47,426 bases of DNA from a virus. The DNA lies in IMG/VR virus record IMGVR_UViG_3300037228_000026, positions 1-47,426 of that record. The stretch is one strand, 5' to 3'. A program made the translations under genes and the position numbers. This document shows, piece after piece, positions 28,856-37,184 of this stretch. The number at the start of each line of letters is the position of its first letter. Positions within the stretch are counted from its first letter, which is position 1. The notes beneath the pieces are model-generated. The model ran no database searches. It saw nothing but the letters and a program-made list of their open reading frames with translations, and was not told the origin of the DNA.

Positions 28856-29839
28856 ATGCCCGTAGAAAAGCAGAAAGTTGCCTGTGTAACGGGCGCAGGC
28901 GGCTCACTTGGTTCGATACTTACGCGCGCACTCGTTGCCGAAGGGTACACGGTGCGCGCGGTTTCTCGCAGCGAGCTGTCCATGCACAAGCTGCTAGCGG
29001 GCGGCGCAGAGGGCATAGAACCCATCATCGGCAACATTCTTGACGCGGATACGCGACGGCGCGCGCTCTCCGGTGCATCTCTGGTGTACCATACGGCGGC
29101 GCATAAGCACGTCAAATTCTGCGAGGATAATCTCCTCGAAGCCGTGCGCAATAACGTGCTTGGCACAATGCTGCTGGCAGAGAGCGCACTCCAGACTGAT
29201 TCTATTGAACAGTTCATCCTGCTGTCCACCGACAAGGCTGTGTATCCGTCAAACGTGATGGGCATGACGAAGCGCGTCTGTGAGCTGTTGATGCATTACT
29301 ACATGACCGGCGTTCCAGCGGCCTTCAAGGTCGCGCGCTTATGCAACGTGCGCGGCACCAGCGGCTCCGTCTATGATATTTGGCGTCGTCAGCTGAATAG
29401 CGATCAGCCACTCACTGTTGTCAAAGACATGTGGCGCTACTTCATGAGTCCCGCCGAAGCCGAGCGCTTTCTGCTTGCAGTGCGCGAAGTGTCGGTGGAC
29501 ATGAGCGGTCTGCCAGAAGTGTTTTTCCCCGCAGGGTTGAAGGAAGCCTCGATTGAGGAGTTGGCGCGGGAATTTATAAAAGGCTACCCGAACGAGATCA
29601 ATTTTGTTGAACCGACACCCGGCGAGAAGCAGCACGAGTCAATGACGCACAGCTACTCGCCGGTTGACTTTGTCGAGAACGGCATCGCGGTTGAAGAGGA
29701 CTCCGTGCCGGACACGTTTAAGCAGGGAGTTGAGCAGCTTTTGACTCACCTGATACAAGGGGAAGCCTTCGCGATCAAGGTTGCTTTACAGAAAGCCATC
29801 AGCTCCGTTACCATTGTGACCTCATCGGAGACCCATTAA
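28856..29839 (+). CDS. CapD/FlaA1-like nucleotide-sugar dehydratase/epimerase
   Basis: A 327-residue extended SDR enzyme. TGAGGSLG at residues 12-19 is the NAD(P) binding loop. AAHKHV (81-86), STDKAV (124-129) and PSNVMGMTKR, where Met135 and Lys139 replace the usual Tyr-x3-Lys pair, are hallmarks of UDP-GlcNAc 4,6-dehydratase/5-epimerases of the CapD/PseB group. It makes an activated deoxy-keto sugar. GGAGAGG lies upstream of ATG 28856. With the three glycosyltransferases it may build or alter a glycan on phage or host. Confidence 0.85.
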   Translation: MPVEKQKVACVTGAGGSLGSILTRALVAEGYTVRAVSRSELSMHKLLAGGAEGIEPIIGNILDADTRRRALSGASLVYHTAAHKHVKFCEDNLLEAVRNNVLGTMLLAESALQTDSIEQFILLSTDKAVYPSNVMGMTKRVCELLMHYYMTGVPAAFKVARLCNVRGTSGSVYDIWRRQLNSDQPLTVVKDMWRYFMSPAEAERFLLAVREVSVDMSGLPEVFFPAGLKEASIEELAREFIKGYPNEINFVEPTPGEKQHESMTHSYSPVDFVENGIAVEEDSVPDTFKQGVEQLLTHLIQGEAFAIKVALQKAISSVTIVTSSETH

Positions 29840-30198
29840 TGGCCTTAACCCTCACAGACATGGCGATGCCGCCGCCCCCGAAGGAACAACTCGCGGGCAA
29901 GCGCGTCGGCCAGCCGGTTCATGATCCCTACAGCTATCAGCACCGCATTTCGTTGGACGACGAAGCGCTGACGAAGCTTGGGATTAAAGACACACCGGAG
30001 CTGGGAGACAAGTTTCTGATCCACGCGCACGGCGAAGTGACTGACACGCAGGAAGCAGCGCACGCGGACCATAAGGACGGAAAAAAGACACGTAACGTAT
30101 CCATTCAGTTGAAGCGCATGGCCGCTTCGCCGATGGGTGCTGGTTCATTAGAGGGCGCTGTCAACAAAGGCGTCAGTGAGGCTTCAGATGGCGAATGA
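29839..30198 (+). CDS. Putative capsid staple protein
   Basis: A 119-residue protein. YSYQHRISLDDEALTKLGI, ELGDKFLIHAHGEVTDTQE and the final RNVSIQLKRM match the beta pattern of phage capsid staple proteins, small cement proteins that clamp neighbouring capsomers. It starts by TAATG overlap with the dehydratase gene and lies before the portal and capsid genes, as expected for a virion component. The N-terminal Pro-rich arm (MPPPPKEQLAGKR) could reach across capsomers. Confidence 0.65.
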   Translation: MALTLTDMAMPPPPKEQLAGKRVGQPVHDPYSYQHRISLDDEALTKLGIKDTPELGDKFLIHAHGEVTDTQEAAHADHKDGKKTRNVSIQLKRMAASPMGAGSLEGAVNKGVSEASDGE

Positions 30199-30517
30199 AA
30201 CATCCCCTAGCATTGTGCTCACCGAGGCACAGGCAATCGAGAAGGCGGCGACTGATATTGCAGCCGCGGCTGTAAAACTCGAAAAGGCGCTAGTTCCTCC
30301 CGGCACTATCGAACAGAAAGCGGCGGATGCATCGCCCGCCAATGTCGTGCTGCCCGAAAACGCGCAGTCACCGCCGCAGGCGCAGCCCAGCGTGCCAAAG
30401 TTGCAGGCGATTCCGATGCCCGCGAAGCCTGCTGCGCGAGGCCAGCGCAACGACTGGCGCACACGCGCTGCTGTACGCGCTGTCGCGCGCAACTTTCTTC
30501 AAATGCCCAAGAAGTAG
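30188..30517 (+). CDS. Hypothetical protein before the portal gene
   Basis: A 109-residue protein from ATG 30188, overlapping the staple gene by 11 bases. An N-terminal helix (AQAIEKAATDIAAAAVKLEK), a Pro/Gln-rich middle and a basic end (RAAVRAVARNFLQMPKK) are visible. Its last codons lie in one arm of a 24-bp inverted repeat whose other arm is inside the portal gene. No family recognised; a minor virion or assembly factor is possible. Confidence 0.6.
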   Translation: MANETSPSIVLTEAQAIEKAATDIAAAAVKLEKALVPPGTIEQKAADASPANVVLPENAQSPPQAQPSVPKLQAIPMPAKPAARGQRNDWRTRAAVRAVARNFLQMPKK

Positions 30518-30955
30518 TTCATGAGCGAAGCTGAAGGCGGCGACACGCAAGACTCTAGCGCGGGCGGTTCAAACACCGAATCCCTGCAAGACGCCGTGTC
30601 CCGGGCTTCACCGGACAACGAAACAGACCCGACGACCGAGCAAGAAGTCAAGATGCTGCAAGAGGAGTATGCAGCAGCGCGCGAGTTTGACAAGGAAGCG
30701 CGCCAAGCATACGCGGCGGACCGCCGCTACGCAGCCGGCAAGTCAGACCCGAACTGGGCCTCTGACGCCAACATGATAGGCAGCTTCATTGACATCCTCG
30801 TGGCCTTCCTCTACGCGCAGAATCCGGCAGTTGGCTGCCGCGCCGCGCCGGTAGTGGGCGACCAGCCGAACGCGGAGAATACTTCGTTTGCGCAGTCAAT
30901 GGAGTTGGTGATTCGCTCGCTCTGGCGTCTCGGGCATTTGAAGAAAGTTGCGCGC
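30485..30955. repeat. 24-bp perfect inverted repeat flanking the portal start
   Basis: 30485..30508 and 30932..30955 are exact reverse complements over 24 bases (core AACTTTCTTCAAATGCCC), 423 bases apart. The left arm codes for the end of the preceding protein, the right arm for GHLKKVA of the portal, so the match does not follow from protein similarity. Confidence 0.9.
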
Positions 30956-32725
30956 AAGCAGGTTCGTTCCTCGCTGTCTGTCGGCATTGGCTGGTTCAAG
31001 GCGCTTATGGCGACCTCGAAGCGGCCAGATCCGCAGACCGAGGAACAAATGACGACTATGGAGTCGCAGCTCGCGCAGATCGACGCTGAAGAGGAGATGC
31101 TTGAGGACGGCACCGAGAACGACAAAGATGCCCGCAAGCAGATGATTGAGCGCGAGAAGGAAGCACTTCAGCAAAAGCTCGAACTTAAGACAAAATACGG
31201 CATGGCGATCGATTTCTGTCGCGCCGAGGATATGCAGGTTTCGCTCGATATCTCCAATTTGGACGATTATCTCGATGCTGACTGGATTTCCAATGATATG
31301 TACGTACCGCAGTCGCAGATAATTGCGCGCTGCAAGAACATTACACCAGAAGATCTCAAAATCGCGACGGTTTTCTATCAGCGCCAGCAGCCGAGCAAAG
31401 GCAAAGGCGACGCGCTGGCATCGGCGACCGGAGAACCTGCCTATGAAGGCCAATTTCAGAAAACCGCGCCGGGCAACCAAGCCGGTACAGTTGGCGGCTC
31501 TCGCCCGATTCAGTTTTGCAAGATCGTCGAGCTGTGGGACCATCGCGACGGGCTTATCAAGACGTTTGTTGACGGAGTTACGAAATGGGCCATTGACCCT
31601 TTTCCCCCGCCGCAGGCAACCAGCCGCTTTTACCCCTACTTCGCTTTGGCCTTCTACGAAGTTGACGGTGAACGACACCCTCAGTCGTTGCCTGAACGCC
31701 TGAAAAAGCTGCAAGATGAGTATAGTGCGTGCCGCTCGAATCAGCGCCTCTGCCGCGAGCGCTCAATTCCCGGCGTGATGTTCCACGCGGGCGAAGTTGA
31801 CCCCACTGAGGCCAACAAACTGAAGGATTCAGCGTCACAAGAGCTTATACCGATCAAGTCAACGTCGGGCTCCTCTGTGCCGCTCGCGAACTTGTTCGCC
31901 GCGAAGCCTGTTGGCACCTACAATCCGCAGCTATATGACACATCGCCGATCGTCAACGATATGGAGCGAATGTCCGGCGCACAGGAAGCGTTGCAGCAGA
32001 CCTCTTCGCAGCCAAAGACGGCGACCGAGGCCAACATTCAGAACACCGGCTTCCAGACGCGCACGGGCACGGACCGCGACACACTGGAGGAAATGCTGAC
32101 GGACTTCGCACACTACACCTCAGAGTGCGCGATCCAAGAAATCAAGCCAGTCGGCGCGCAGCGCATCGGCGGCCCCAAGACGTTCTGGCCCTACGGCATG
32201 GATGTTGAAGATCTTCTCACGATGGTTGAGATCGATATTGCCGCAGGTACGACCGGCAAACCGAACGCACAGGCCGACAAGCAGAATTGGTCAACTTTCA
32301 TGCCGATGCTGCAGCAGGCGCTCGGCCACATTCGCATGGCGCAGGCCGGAGATCCAGGTCTCGCGACGGCGATGATAAACATTCTCAAAGAGACGCTTCG
32401 TCGCCTTGACGATTCGCTCGATATCAACGATTTTCTGCCGCAGGGTCCGCCCCCGCCGCCGCCGCCGCCGCCCGGACCGCCGCCGCCGACAGTCAGCGTC
32501 GCGCTCAAGGGAGTGCTGCCCCCCGAGGACGCGCTCGCGATCGGCGACCGCGCTGCGGGCATCGCACCGCCTGTGCCGCCCGGATTGCCGAGCGCGCCGG
32601 GCTCAGGAGCACCGCCGCCCCCGAACGTCGCCGCGCTTCTCGCAGGCGGACACGGTACACCGGCGAAAGCACCGACAACGCAGCCTCATGGCGCACCGGG
32701 CGGAATTGTTATCCCTCATCAATAA
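30521..32725 (+). CDS. Portal protein
   Basis: A 734-residue protein in the standard portal position between terminase/staple and scaffold. It begins with an acidic helical arm, then the wing/stem core (SFIDILVAFLYAQNPAVG, IRSLWRLGHLKKVARKQVRS, KPNAQADKQNWSTFMPMLQQ), with a charged helix around residues 180-230. It forms the dodecameric vertex ring through which DNA enters. The C-terminal 90 residues are odd: Pro/Gly/Ala-rich with a nine-proline run, probably disordered inside the capsid. ATG 30521 lies three bases after the previous stop. Confidence 0.85.
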   Translation: MSEAEGGDTQDSSAGGSNTESLQDAVSRASPDNETDPTTEQEVKMLQEEYAAAREFDKEARQAYAADRRYAAGKSDPNWASDANMIGSFIDILVAFLYAQNPAVGCRAAPVVGDQPNAENTSFAQSMELVIRSLWRLGHLKKVARKQVRSSLSVGIGWFKALMATSKRPDPQTEEQMTTMESQLAQIDAEEEMLEDGTENDKDARKQMIEREKEALQQKLELKTKYGMAIDFCRAEDMQVSLDISNLDDYLDADWISNDMYVPQSQIIARCKNITPEDLKIATVFYQRQQPSKGKGDALASATGEPAYEGQFQKTAPGNQAGTVGGSRPIQFCKIVELWDHRDGLIKTFVDGVTKWAIDPFPPPQATSRFYPYFALAFYEVDGERHPQSLPERLKKLQDEYSACRSNQRLCRERSIPGVMFHAGEVDPTEANKLKDSASQELIPIKSTSGSSVPLANLFAAKPVGTYNPQLYDTSPIVNDMERMSGAQEALQQTSSQPKTATEANIQNTGFQTRTGTDRDTLEEMLTDFAHYTSECAIQEIKPVGAQRIGGPKTFWPYGMDVEDLLTMVEIDIAAGTTGKPNAQADKQNWSTFMPMLQQALGHIRMAQAGDPGLATAMINILKETLRRLDDSLDINDFLPQGPPPPPPPPPGPPPPTVSVALKGVLPPEDALAIGDRAAGIAPPVPPGLPSAPGSGAPPPPNVAALLAGGHGTPAKAPTTQPHGAPGGIVIPHQ

Positions 32726-32743
32726 TAGTTTGGAGCATCACCC

Positions 32744-33904
32744 GTGGCCGAAGAAACAAAAGTAGAAACCCCAGAGACGCAGGTCGAAACGCCGGTAGTT
32801 GAGACGCCGGTCGAGCCCGTAGTTGAAACCAAAGTCGAGGTCCCCTCGATTGAGGACGCTATTGGTGCTGCTCTTGACGAAGCGTCAGGTGTTGCTCCGA
32901 AGAAAGTTGAGACGAAGGTCGAGGAGCAGCCCGAGGAAGAATTTGACGCTGACAAACATCAGCAGGGACCAAAGGGCGAGCTACTCCGTGATCCGACCAC
33001 TGGCCGATTCCTGCCCCGCGACGGCAAGAAGCCCGAGGAGAAGGAAGCGGAGGGCAAGCAGCCCGAGAACAAAGAGGGTGAGCAGACCAAAACCGGTAAG
33101 GATGATGATCTGGACGGCGCGCCTGAGAAGGAATGGAGCAAACGCACGCAGGAGCGGTTTGGCCGTTTGTCCTCGCGAGTTCGCGACGCCGAGGAGCGCG
33201 CGGGTCACAGTGATCAGTTGTTTCAACGGATTGCGTCCACTGGTGTCTCACCCGAACAGTTCGGGCAGACTATGACCTTTCTGCGATTATTTCACAGCAA
33301 GAATCCGACAGACAACCAGCAAGCCTACGAATTTCTGAAGCGGGAAGTCGAGGGCATGGCGCTGAAACTCGGCATCGATGATCCGATGGTTGACGTGCTG
33401 CGTGGCCACGAGGATCTGAAGGCGAAAGTCGCCGCAGGTCAGATGCAGGCCAAAGACGCGCGCGAGCTTGCCATGCAGCGCAACCGCGCCGCGAACGAAG
33501 CGCACAACACACAGCAGCGCCAGCAGCAGGAACAGCAGCAACAGGCGCACACGGCCGCTCGTACCGCCGCCGTAAGCGCGCTCGACGCGCTCGGCGCGCA
33601 GTTGAAGGCGTCGGACCCGAACTATCAGGCCAAATACGACGCGCTGGTCGGCCCGCTGAAGGAAGTTTTTAAGACTATACCGCCGTCGCAATGGGTTGAC
33701 ACATTCAAGCGCGCCTACGCGGCTGCGAAGGTAGCTGCACCCGCGCCAGTTGTGCCGAAAACCGTGGTGCCTACAGTGAAAACGCCGGTAGTAGTGAAGC
33801 AGCAGCCGATGCGCGCCAAGACGCCGAGCGGTGAAGGCAAACAGCAACCAAAGAGCGTTGATGAAGCGATCTCTGCGGCCCTGACTGAGTATGCCGGGCG
33901 GTAA
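32744..33904 (+). CDS. Scaffolding protein
   Basis: A 386-residue acidic, helical protein directly between portal and capsid genes. The N-terminal 120 residues are Glu/Lys/Val/Pro-rich repeats (ETPVVETPVEPVVETKVEV), the middle is charged helix (KRTQERFGRLSSRVRDAEER) with a poly-Gln tract, and the C-terminus is basic (KQQPMRAKTPSGEGKQQPK), as expected for a capsid-binding hook. It should guide procapsid assembly and leave later. The start is GTG 32744 with GGAG nine bases upstream. Confidence 0.8.
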   Translation: MAEETKVETPETQVETPVVETPVEPVVETKVEVPSIEDAIGAALDEASGVAPKKVETKVEEQPEEEFDADKHQQGPKGELLRDPTTGRFLPRDGKKPEEKEAEGKQPENKEGEQTKTGKDDDLDGAPEKEWSKRTQERFGRLSSRVRDAEERAGHSDQLFQRIASTGVSPEQFGQTMTFLRLFHSKNPTDNQQAYEFLKREVEGMALKLGIDDPMVDVLRGHEDLKAKVAAGQMQAKDARELAMQRNRAANEAHNTQQRQQQEQQQQAHTAARTAAVSALDALGAQLKASDPNYQAKYDALVGPLKEVFKTIPPSQWVDTFKRAYAAAKVAAPAPVVPKTVVPTVKTPVVVKQQPMRAKTPSGEGKQQPKSVDEAISAALTEYAGR

Positions 33905-33907
33905 GCC

Positions 33908-34375
33908 ATGCACGGGGTGTGCAAAAAGGCGCGCCGCATTAAAAAAGTGGATCGCGACGCAAGCTGCCGCAATAAAATCTACTCGTTCGAAGATGGCTGG
34001 CTTGAGTGGTCACAGAACTCGCTTACGCTTCAAGAGTGCAGGATTATAATTCGAAAAGCGTGCCGCCTTTTCGGTGTGCCCCCGCCTACGGTTGTACAAC
34101 ATAAAAAGCGCGGATATAGCTTCTATCATCCAGACCACCATCAGATCTCGCTGGAAGCGCAGGAGCCTAATAATCGAGGAGGAAAGAACCGGGCAACGTG
34201 TCTCCACGAAGCCGCGCATGCGATAGTATGGCGCAAAAAACCTAAAGCACTGGATCACGGAGCATACTTCGCATCTGTATACATAAATCTACTGGCTAGA
34301 GCGCGCGTCGCACCCTTATCTGCGCTAGAAGCAGCAGCGCACGAGCAAGGGATACGTTTCAAGTGCAAAAACTGA
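33908..34375 (+). CDS. Zincin-type metallopeptidase
   Basis: A 155-residue protein with the zinc motif H100-E-A-A-H104 in ATCLHEAAHAIVW and a possible third ligand at His117 in DHGAYFASVYINLL, the layout of SprT/ImmA-like small zincins. The N-terminus is basic with two cysteines. It could cleave a scaffold or capsid protein, given its place between scaffold and capsid genes, but known prohead proteases are of other families, so this is only a suggestion. ATG 33908 is three bases after the scaffold stop. Confidence 0.7.
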   Translation: MHGVCKKARRIKKVDRDASCRNKIYSFEDGWLEWSQNSLTLQECRIIIRKACRLFGVPPPTVVQHKKRGYSFYHPDHHQISLEAQEPNNRGGKNRATCLHEAAHAIVWRKKPKALDHGAYFASVYINLLARARVAPLSALEAAAHEQGIRFKCKN

Positions 34376-35142
34376 TCTCAGAGCTGTTTGATGTGTGGGC
34401 TGGTAGACCTATACTCGTGCTTGGCGGCGGCCCCAGCGTCGTGCCGGATCTACTCAGCTTGCCCGCCGACTGGAAACCGGCGTGCGTGATCTCAGCGAAC
34501 GCGCACGGACTGCGCCAATCGAAGTTTCCGGTTGATCTCATCGTCAACGTAGACAAGAAGCACTGCGAAACCGGCGAGTCAATGCAAGCGACGCTTTCGA
34601 AGTACGGCAAACCGATCGTCAACAAATGGAGCTGGGCGGACTATCGCCTGCCGGGTTGGGATTTCGTCGGCAACTCGGGGCTTATGGCTGTAGCGCTCGC
34701 GGCGGTGCTCGGTGCAGCGCCGGCAGTTGTTACCGGGCTCGACATGTGGATCACCGGGCGGCATTACTTCCACGATGCAAGCAACGCCGAGGCGAAAAAA
34801 CGCCGCGTGCCGGGCCGAGCACTGCAACAGCACCTTATGGCGCGTCGTCGTCTCGGACTTCTCGCGCAGTTCGTCGGCTCGGTGCCGATTCGCCCCATGA
34901 GCGGACCACTTCTCGACAAATGGCCCGCTTTCTACCCGGAGGAAACATTCAAGCCGACGAAGCCGTGCCCGTACCGTAAAAAATGGCTCGGCGTGCGCGG
35001 TGTCAGCGTCACCGCGCAGCGGGATTTCATCTTCGAGCACGGCGACAGTGTGCGCGGCGGAAAGCAGATGCGGATGATCGAAAACGAAGCTAGCCGCTGG
35101 CTGAAAAACGGCAGTGTTGCAATAAATTCCTCCGATCGGTAG
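34363..35142 (+). CDS. MptE/DUF115-like Rossmann protein
   Basis: A 259-residue protein. RPILVLGGGPSVVPDL is a Rossmann-type nucleotide loop, VDLIVNVDKK and VVTGLDMWITGRHYFHDA follow the pattern of DUF115/MptE-like proteins, which include pterin pyrophosphokinases and sugar transferases of the Maf type. It may transfer a sugar or phosphate group. The start is GTG 34363, 13 bases inside the peptidase gene. Its place just before the major capsid gene is unusual for an enzyme and hints at capsid modification. Confidence 0.65.
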   Translation: MQKLISELFDVWAGRPILVLGGGPSVVPDLLSLPADWKPACVISANAHGLRQSKFPVDLIVNVDKKHCETGESMQATLSKYGKPIVNKWSWADYRLPGWDFVGNSGLMAVALAAVLGAAPAVVTGLDMWITGRHYFHDASNAEAKKRRVPGRALQQHLMARRRLGLLAQFVGSVPIRPMSGPLLDKWPAFYPEETFKPTKPCPYRKKWLGVRGVSVTAQRDFIFEHGDSVRGGKQMRMIENEASRWLKNGSVAINSSDR

Positions 35143-35291
35143 ATTGTGCACCATCGGCTGCCTAGCCGACTGTTTTGGAGTAGAAGCCGGGCGTTCCTAA
35201 CAGGCCCGCAACCCCTCGCCAGAGGGCCGCCGAATTCGATGGTCGCTCCATCAGGGCAAAACGAATACCCAACTTTTTTGGAGCGACCAAA
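35143..35291 (+). promoter_or_regulatory. Capsid gene 5' leader with a hairpin hiding the ribosome binding site
   Basis: This 149-base leader holds GGTCGCTCC at 35241..35249 and its exact complement GGAGCGACC at 35280..35288. The right arm contains the GGAG ribosome binding site of the capsid gene (ATG 35292). A shorter stem CGGCT/AGCCG lies further upstream. The 30-base loop would expose the site only when opened or processed. A promoter is not obvious. Confidence 0.55.
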
Positions 35292-36374
35292 ATGCCTTTT
35301 AATGCCGAACAGCTCGCATACGCGGGCCGCGCAGCGATCGATTGGTATCTGAAAAACGATCCGATCGACAATTACAACACCGCACGTCCGCTGATCAAGA
35401 AATTGGTCGAGGGCAAGTCTGAATACGGCGGTGGCTTGCAGTACGTAGTGGAGCAGTTACGCTTCACGAACGACAGCAATTTCCAGTCCTACTTCGGTGA
35501 CTCGCAGGTTACGTACAACCGCAAGCGCACCCTCCAGCAGTCCAAGTTCACTTGGGGTGCGTTCCACGACGGCTTCGGTCTCAACGAGGACGAGCTTGCG
35601 CAGAACGGCATCATCATGACGGACGACCGGAATGCGACGCCGAGTGACGCCGAGAAAGTTCAGCTGACCAATCTCCTCAAAGAGAACATGGAAACGCTGA
35701 AACTCGGTTTCAACGAGAATTTCGATATCATGCTGCACCTTGACGGGTCGCAGAGCACGACTGATATCCCCGGCCTTGACTCGATCGTGTCAATCACCCC
35801 GACGCACGGCGTTGTGGGCGGCATTGACCCGGCGACGAACAGCTGGTGGCGCAACTACGTCAACATCAACGTGGGCAGCTCTGCCTCGACGATGTTGGAC
35901 GACATGGAAGTTGCATGGCGTGCCTGTATCCGCGTCGGCGGCGCAGCCCCGGACTTCATCCTCTGCGGTGCCGATTGGGTTGATGCCTATCGCGCAGCGG
36001 CGGGTTCACCGGGCGGTGCGATTCAGCGCCAAGTGTTCCTTGGCGGCAAGACGGGTAACAAAGAAGCGACCACTTTGGACGCGGGCGTTGGCTCTGGCAT
36101 TCAGACCGGCCTGTACTTCAAGGGTGTCGAGCTGATTTGGGACCCCGTGATGGACATTCTGGATGCGCAGGTATCCACGTCCGTCTCATGGCCTTCACGT
36201 TGCTACTTCCTGAACAGCAAGCACCTGAAGCTTCGCCCGATCAAAGGGCATTGGATGATTTCACGGCGTCCGCCTCGCGTGTACGACCGTTACGTGCACT
36301 ACTGGGCTGTCACGAGCAAGGCTGCTCTGACGACCGGCAAACGTAACGCGCACGCAGTGCTGGCACTGGCGTAA
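35292..36374 (+). CDS. Major capsid protein
   Basis: A 360-residue protein, the main shell subunit by size, position after the scaffold gene and overall sequence (HK97-like fold expected). The N-terminal arm (MPFNAEQLAYAGRAAIDWYL), a long E-loop-like beta region (TYNRKRTLQQSKFTWGAFHD) and the P-domain/A-domain part ending SRCYFLNSKHLKLRPIKGHW are typical of podovirus capsid proteins. The leader has a stem that masks its ribosome binding site, and hairpins follow the gene. Confidence 0.85.
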   Translation: MPFNAEQLAYAGRAAIDWYLKNDPIDNYNTARPLIKKLVEGKSEYGGGLQYVVEQLRFTNDSNFQSYFGDSQVTYNRKRTLQQSKFTWGAFHDGFGLNEDELAQNGIIMTDDRNATPSDAEKVQLTNLLKENMETLKLGFNENFDIMLHLDGSQSTTDIPGLDSIVSITPTHGVVGGIDPATNSWWRNYVNINVGSSASTMLDDMEVAWRACIRVGGAAPDFILCGADWVDAYRAAAGSPGGAIQRQVFLGGKTGNKEATTLDAGVGSGIQTGLYFKGVELIWDPVMDILDAQVSTSVSWPSRCYFLNSKHLKLRPIKGHWMISRRPPRVYDRYVHYWAVTSKAALTTGKRNAHAVLALA

Positions 36375-36394
36375 TCCCAATCCACCTAAAAGCA

Positions 36395-36415
36395 GGGGCC
36401 GGGTAGTCCGGCCCC
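36395..36415 (+). terminator. GC hairpin after the capsid gene
   Basis: GGGGCCGG at 36395..36402 pairs perfectly with CCGGCCCC at 36408..36415 around a five-base loop. There is no T-run, so it is more likely a stability or attenuation hairpin at the 3' end of the capsid message than a full terminator. Confidence 0.5.
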
Positions 36416-36429
36416 AGCAGGAGACGAAA

Positions 36430-36717
36430 ATGCGTTCTTTTCAGATGACAGCGGGCACGGTTTACAATACCGCACCCGGCGAAGTTCCTCCGGCCACCAC
36501 GGACACGGTACGCTTGCCGTTTGTCGCGAACTATGACTGCGTTGCGCTGAATTTCAGCGCGACCCCGGCATCGTTCGAGACTTCGGACGACGGCGTTACG
36601 TGGACAGGCACGGTGAGCACCACAACGGCAGTTGCGGGCAGCGGAGCCACGCAGGTTCAGATTGACCGACAGTACATTCGTACGGTCACGGAAAATTTGA
36701 CCCTTCTCAGCAACTAA
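36430..36717 (+). CDS. Hypothetical virion-region protein
   Basis: A 95-residue beta-rich protein (DTVRLPFVANYDCVALNFSA, ATQVQIDRQYIRTVTENLTL) from ATG 36430 with AGGAG seven bases upstream. Directly after the capsid gene and flanked by hairpins on both sides, it is a good candidate for a capsid decoration protein, though no family is recognised. Confidence 0.65.
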   Translation: MRSFQMTAGTVYNTAPGEVPPATTDTVRLPFVANYDCVALNFSATPASFETSDDGVTWTGTVSTTTAVAGSGATQVQIDRQYIRTVTENLTLLSN

Positions 36718-36733
36718 GACGATGCAGCAAACG

Positions 36734-36762
36734 ACCGGCCCCGCAGGGGGCCGGTTTCTTTT
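36734..36762 (+). terminator. Rho-independent terminator
   Basis: ACCGGCCCC at 36734..36742 pairs with GGGGCCGGT at 36747..36755 around the loop GCAG, followed by TTCTTTT. Strong nine-pair stem. It should end most capsid-region transcripts. Confidence 0.8.
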
Positions 36763-36786
36763 CACACTCAACCCGGAGATAAGAAA

Positions 36787-37122
36787 ATGGTTAAGATCCA
36801 GTTTAAGACGATTGATATCCGCCGCTCAGAGAATACGACGATTCGCAAAGACGTTCCCGCTTGGGAAGTCCCAGTGCTCGAAGCAGTTCATGGCGACGTG
36901 ACGGTGATTGACGACTTGTCGGTGAGTTCACCCATTGGGCCGAACGCAAACGATGAGTACATGAGGCTCTCGAATCTGTACAAAAACACGAAAAACGAGG
37001 ACGGCTCTCAGGGCGTCCCGTTTGTCGCGGCGGTGTACGGGCAATTCCAGCAAGGCATCGAGGCGCTGGGCGAGGCCATCGCAAAGAGTGTGTCGGCTGA
37101 GGAGAATGCCGATCTCGCATAA
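36787..37122 (+). CDS. Hypothetical protein ending in NADLA
   Basis: A 111-residue acidic protein from ATG 36787 with CGGAG eight bases upstream. MVKIQFKTIDIRRSENTTIR and PAWEVPVLEAVHGDVTVIDD suggest a beta-rich fold. It ends AEENADLA, close to the NADLL tip seen in the replication module. It lies between two terminators in the capsid region. Function unknown. Confidence 0.65.
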   Translation: MVKIQFKTIDIRRSENTTIRKDVPAWEVPVLEAVHGDVTVIDDLSVSSPIGPNANDEYMRLSNLYKNTKNEDGSQGVPFVAAVYGQFQQGIEALGEAIAKSVSAEENADLA

Positions 37123-37146
37123 GTTTTCTGCGGGTGAGTGAAACTT

Positions 37147-37174
37147 CTCCGGGGAGCAATCCCCGGAGTTTTTT
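37147..37174 (+). terminator. Rho-independent terminator
   Basis: CTCCGGGG at 37147..37154 pairs with CCCCGGAG at 37161..37168 around the loop AGCAAT, followed by six T. The left part lies inside a 20-base sequence (37135..37154) that recurs exactly at 6026..6045. Confidence 0.85.
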
Positions 37175-37184
37175 GGAGAGTAAC

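Noticed and set aside
28856-29839. Possible PurZ (2-aminoadenine pathway)
   Set aside because: The motifs are those of an SDR nucleotide-sugar enzyme; no adenylosuccinate synthetase-like P-loop occurs here or elsewhere in the window.
33287-33913. 208-codon minus-strand frame opposite the scaffold gene
   Set aside because: It is a mirror of a GC-rich, Glu/Lys/Gln-rich coding region and has no plausible leader or family pattern.
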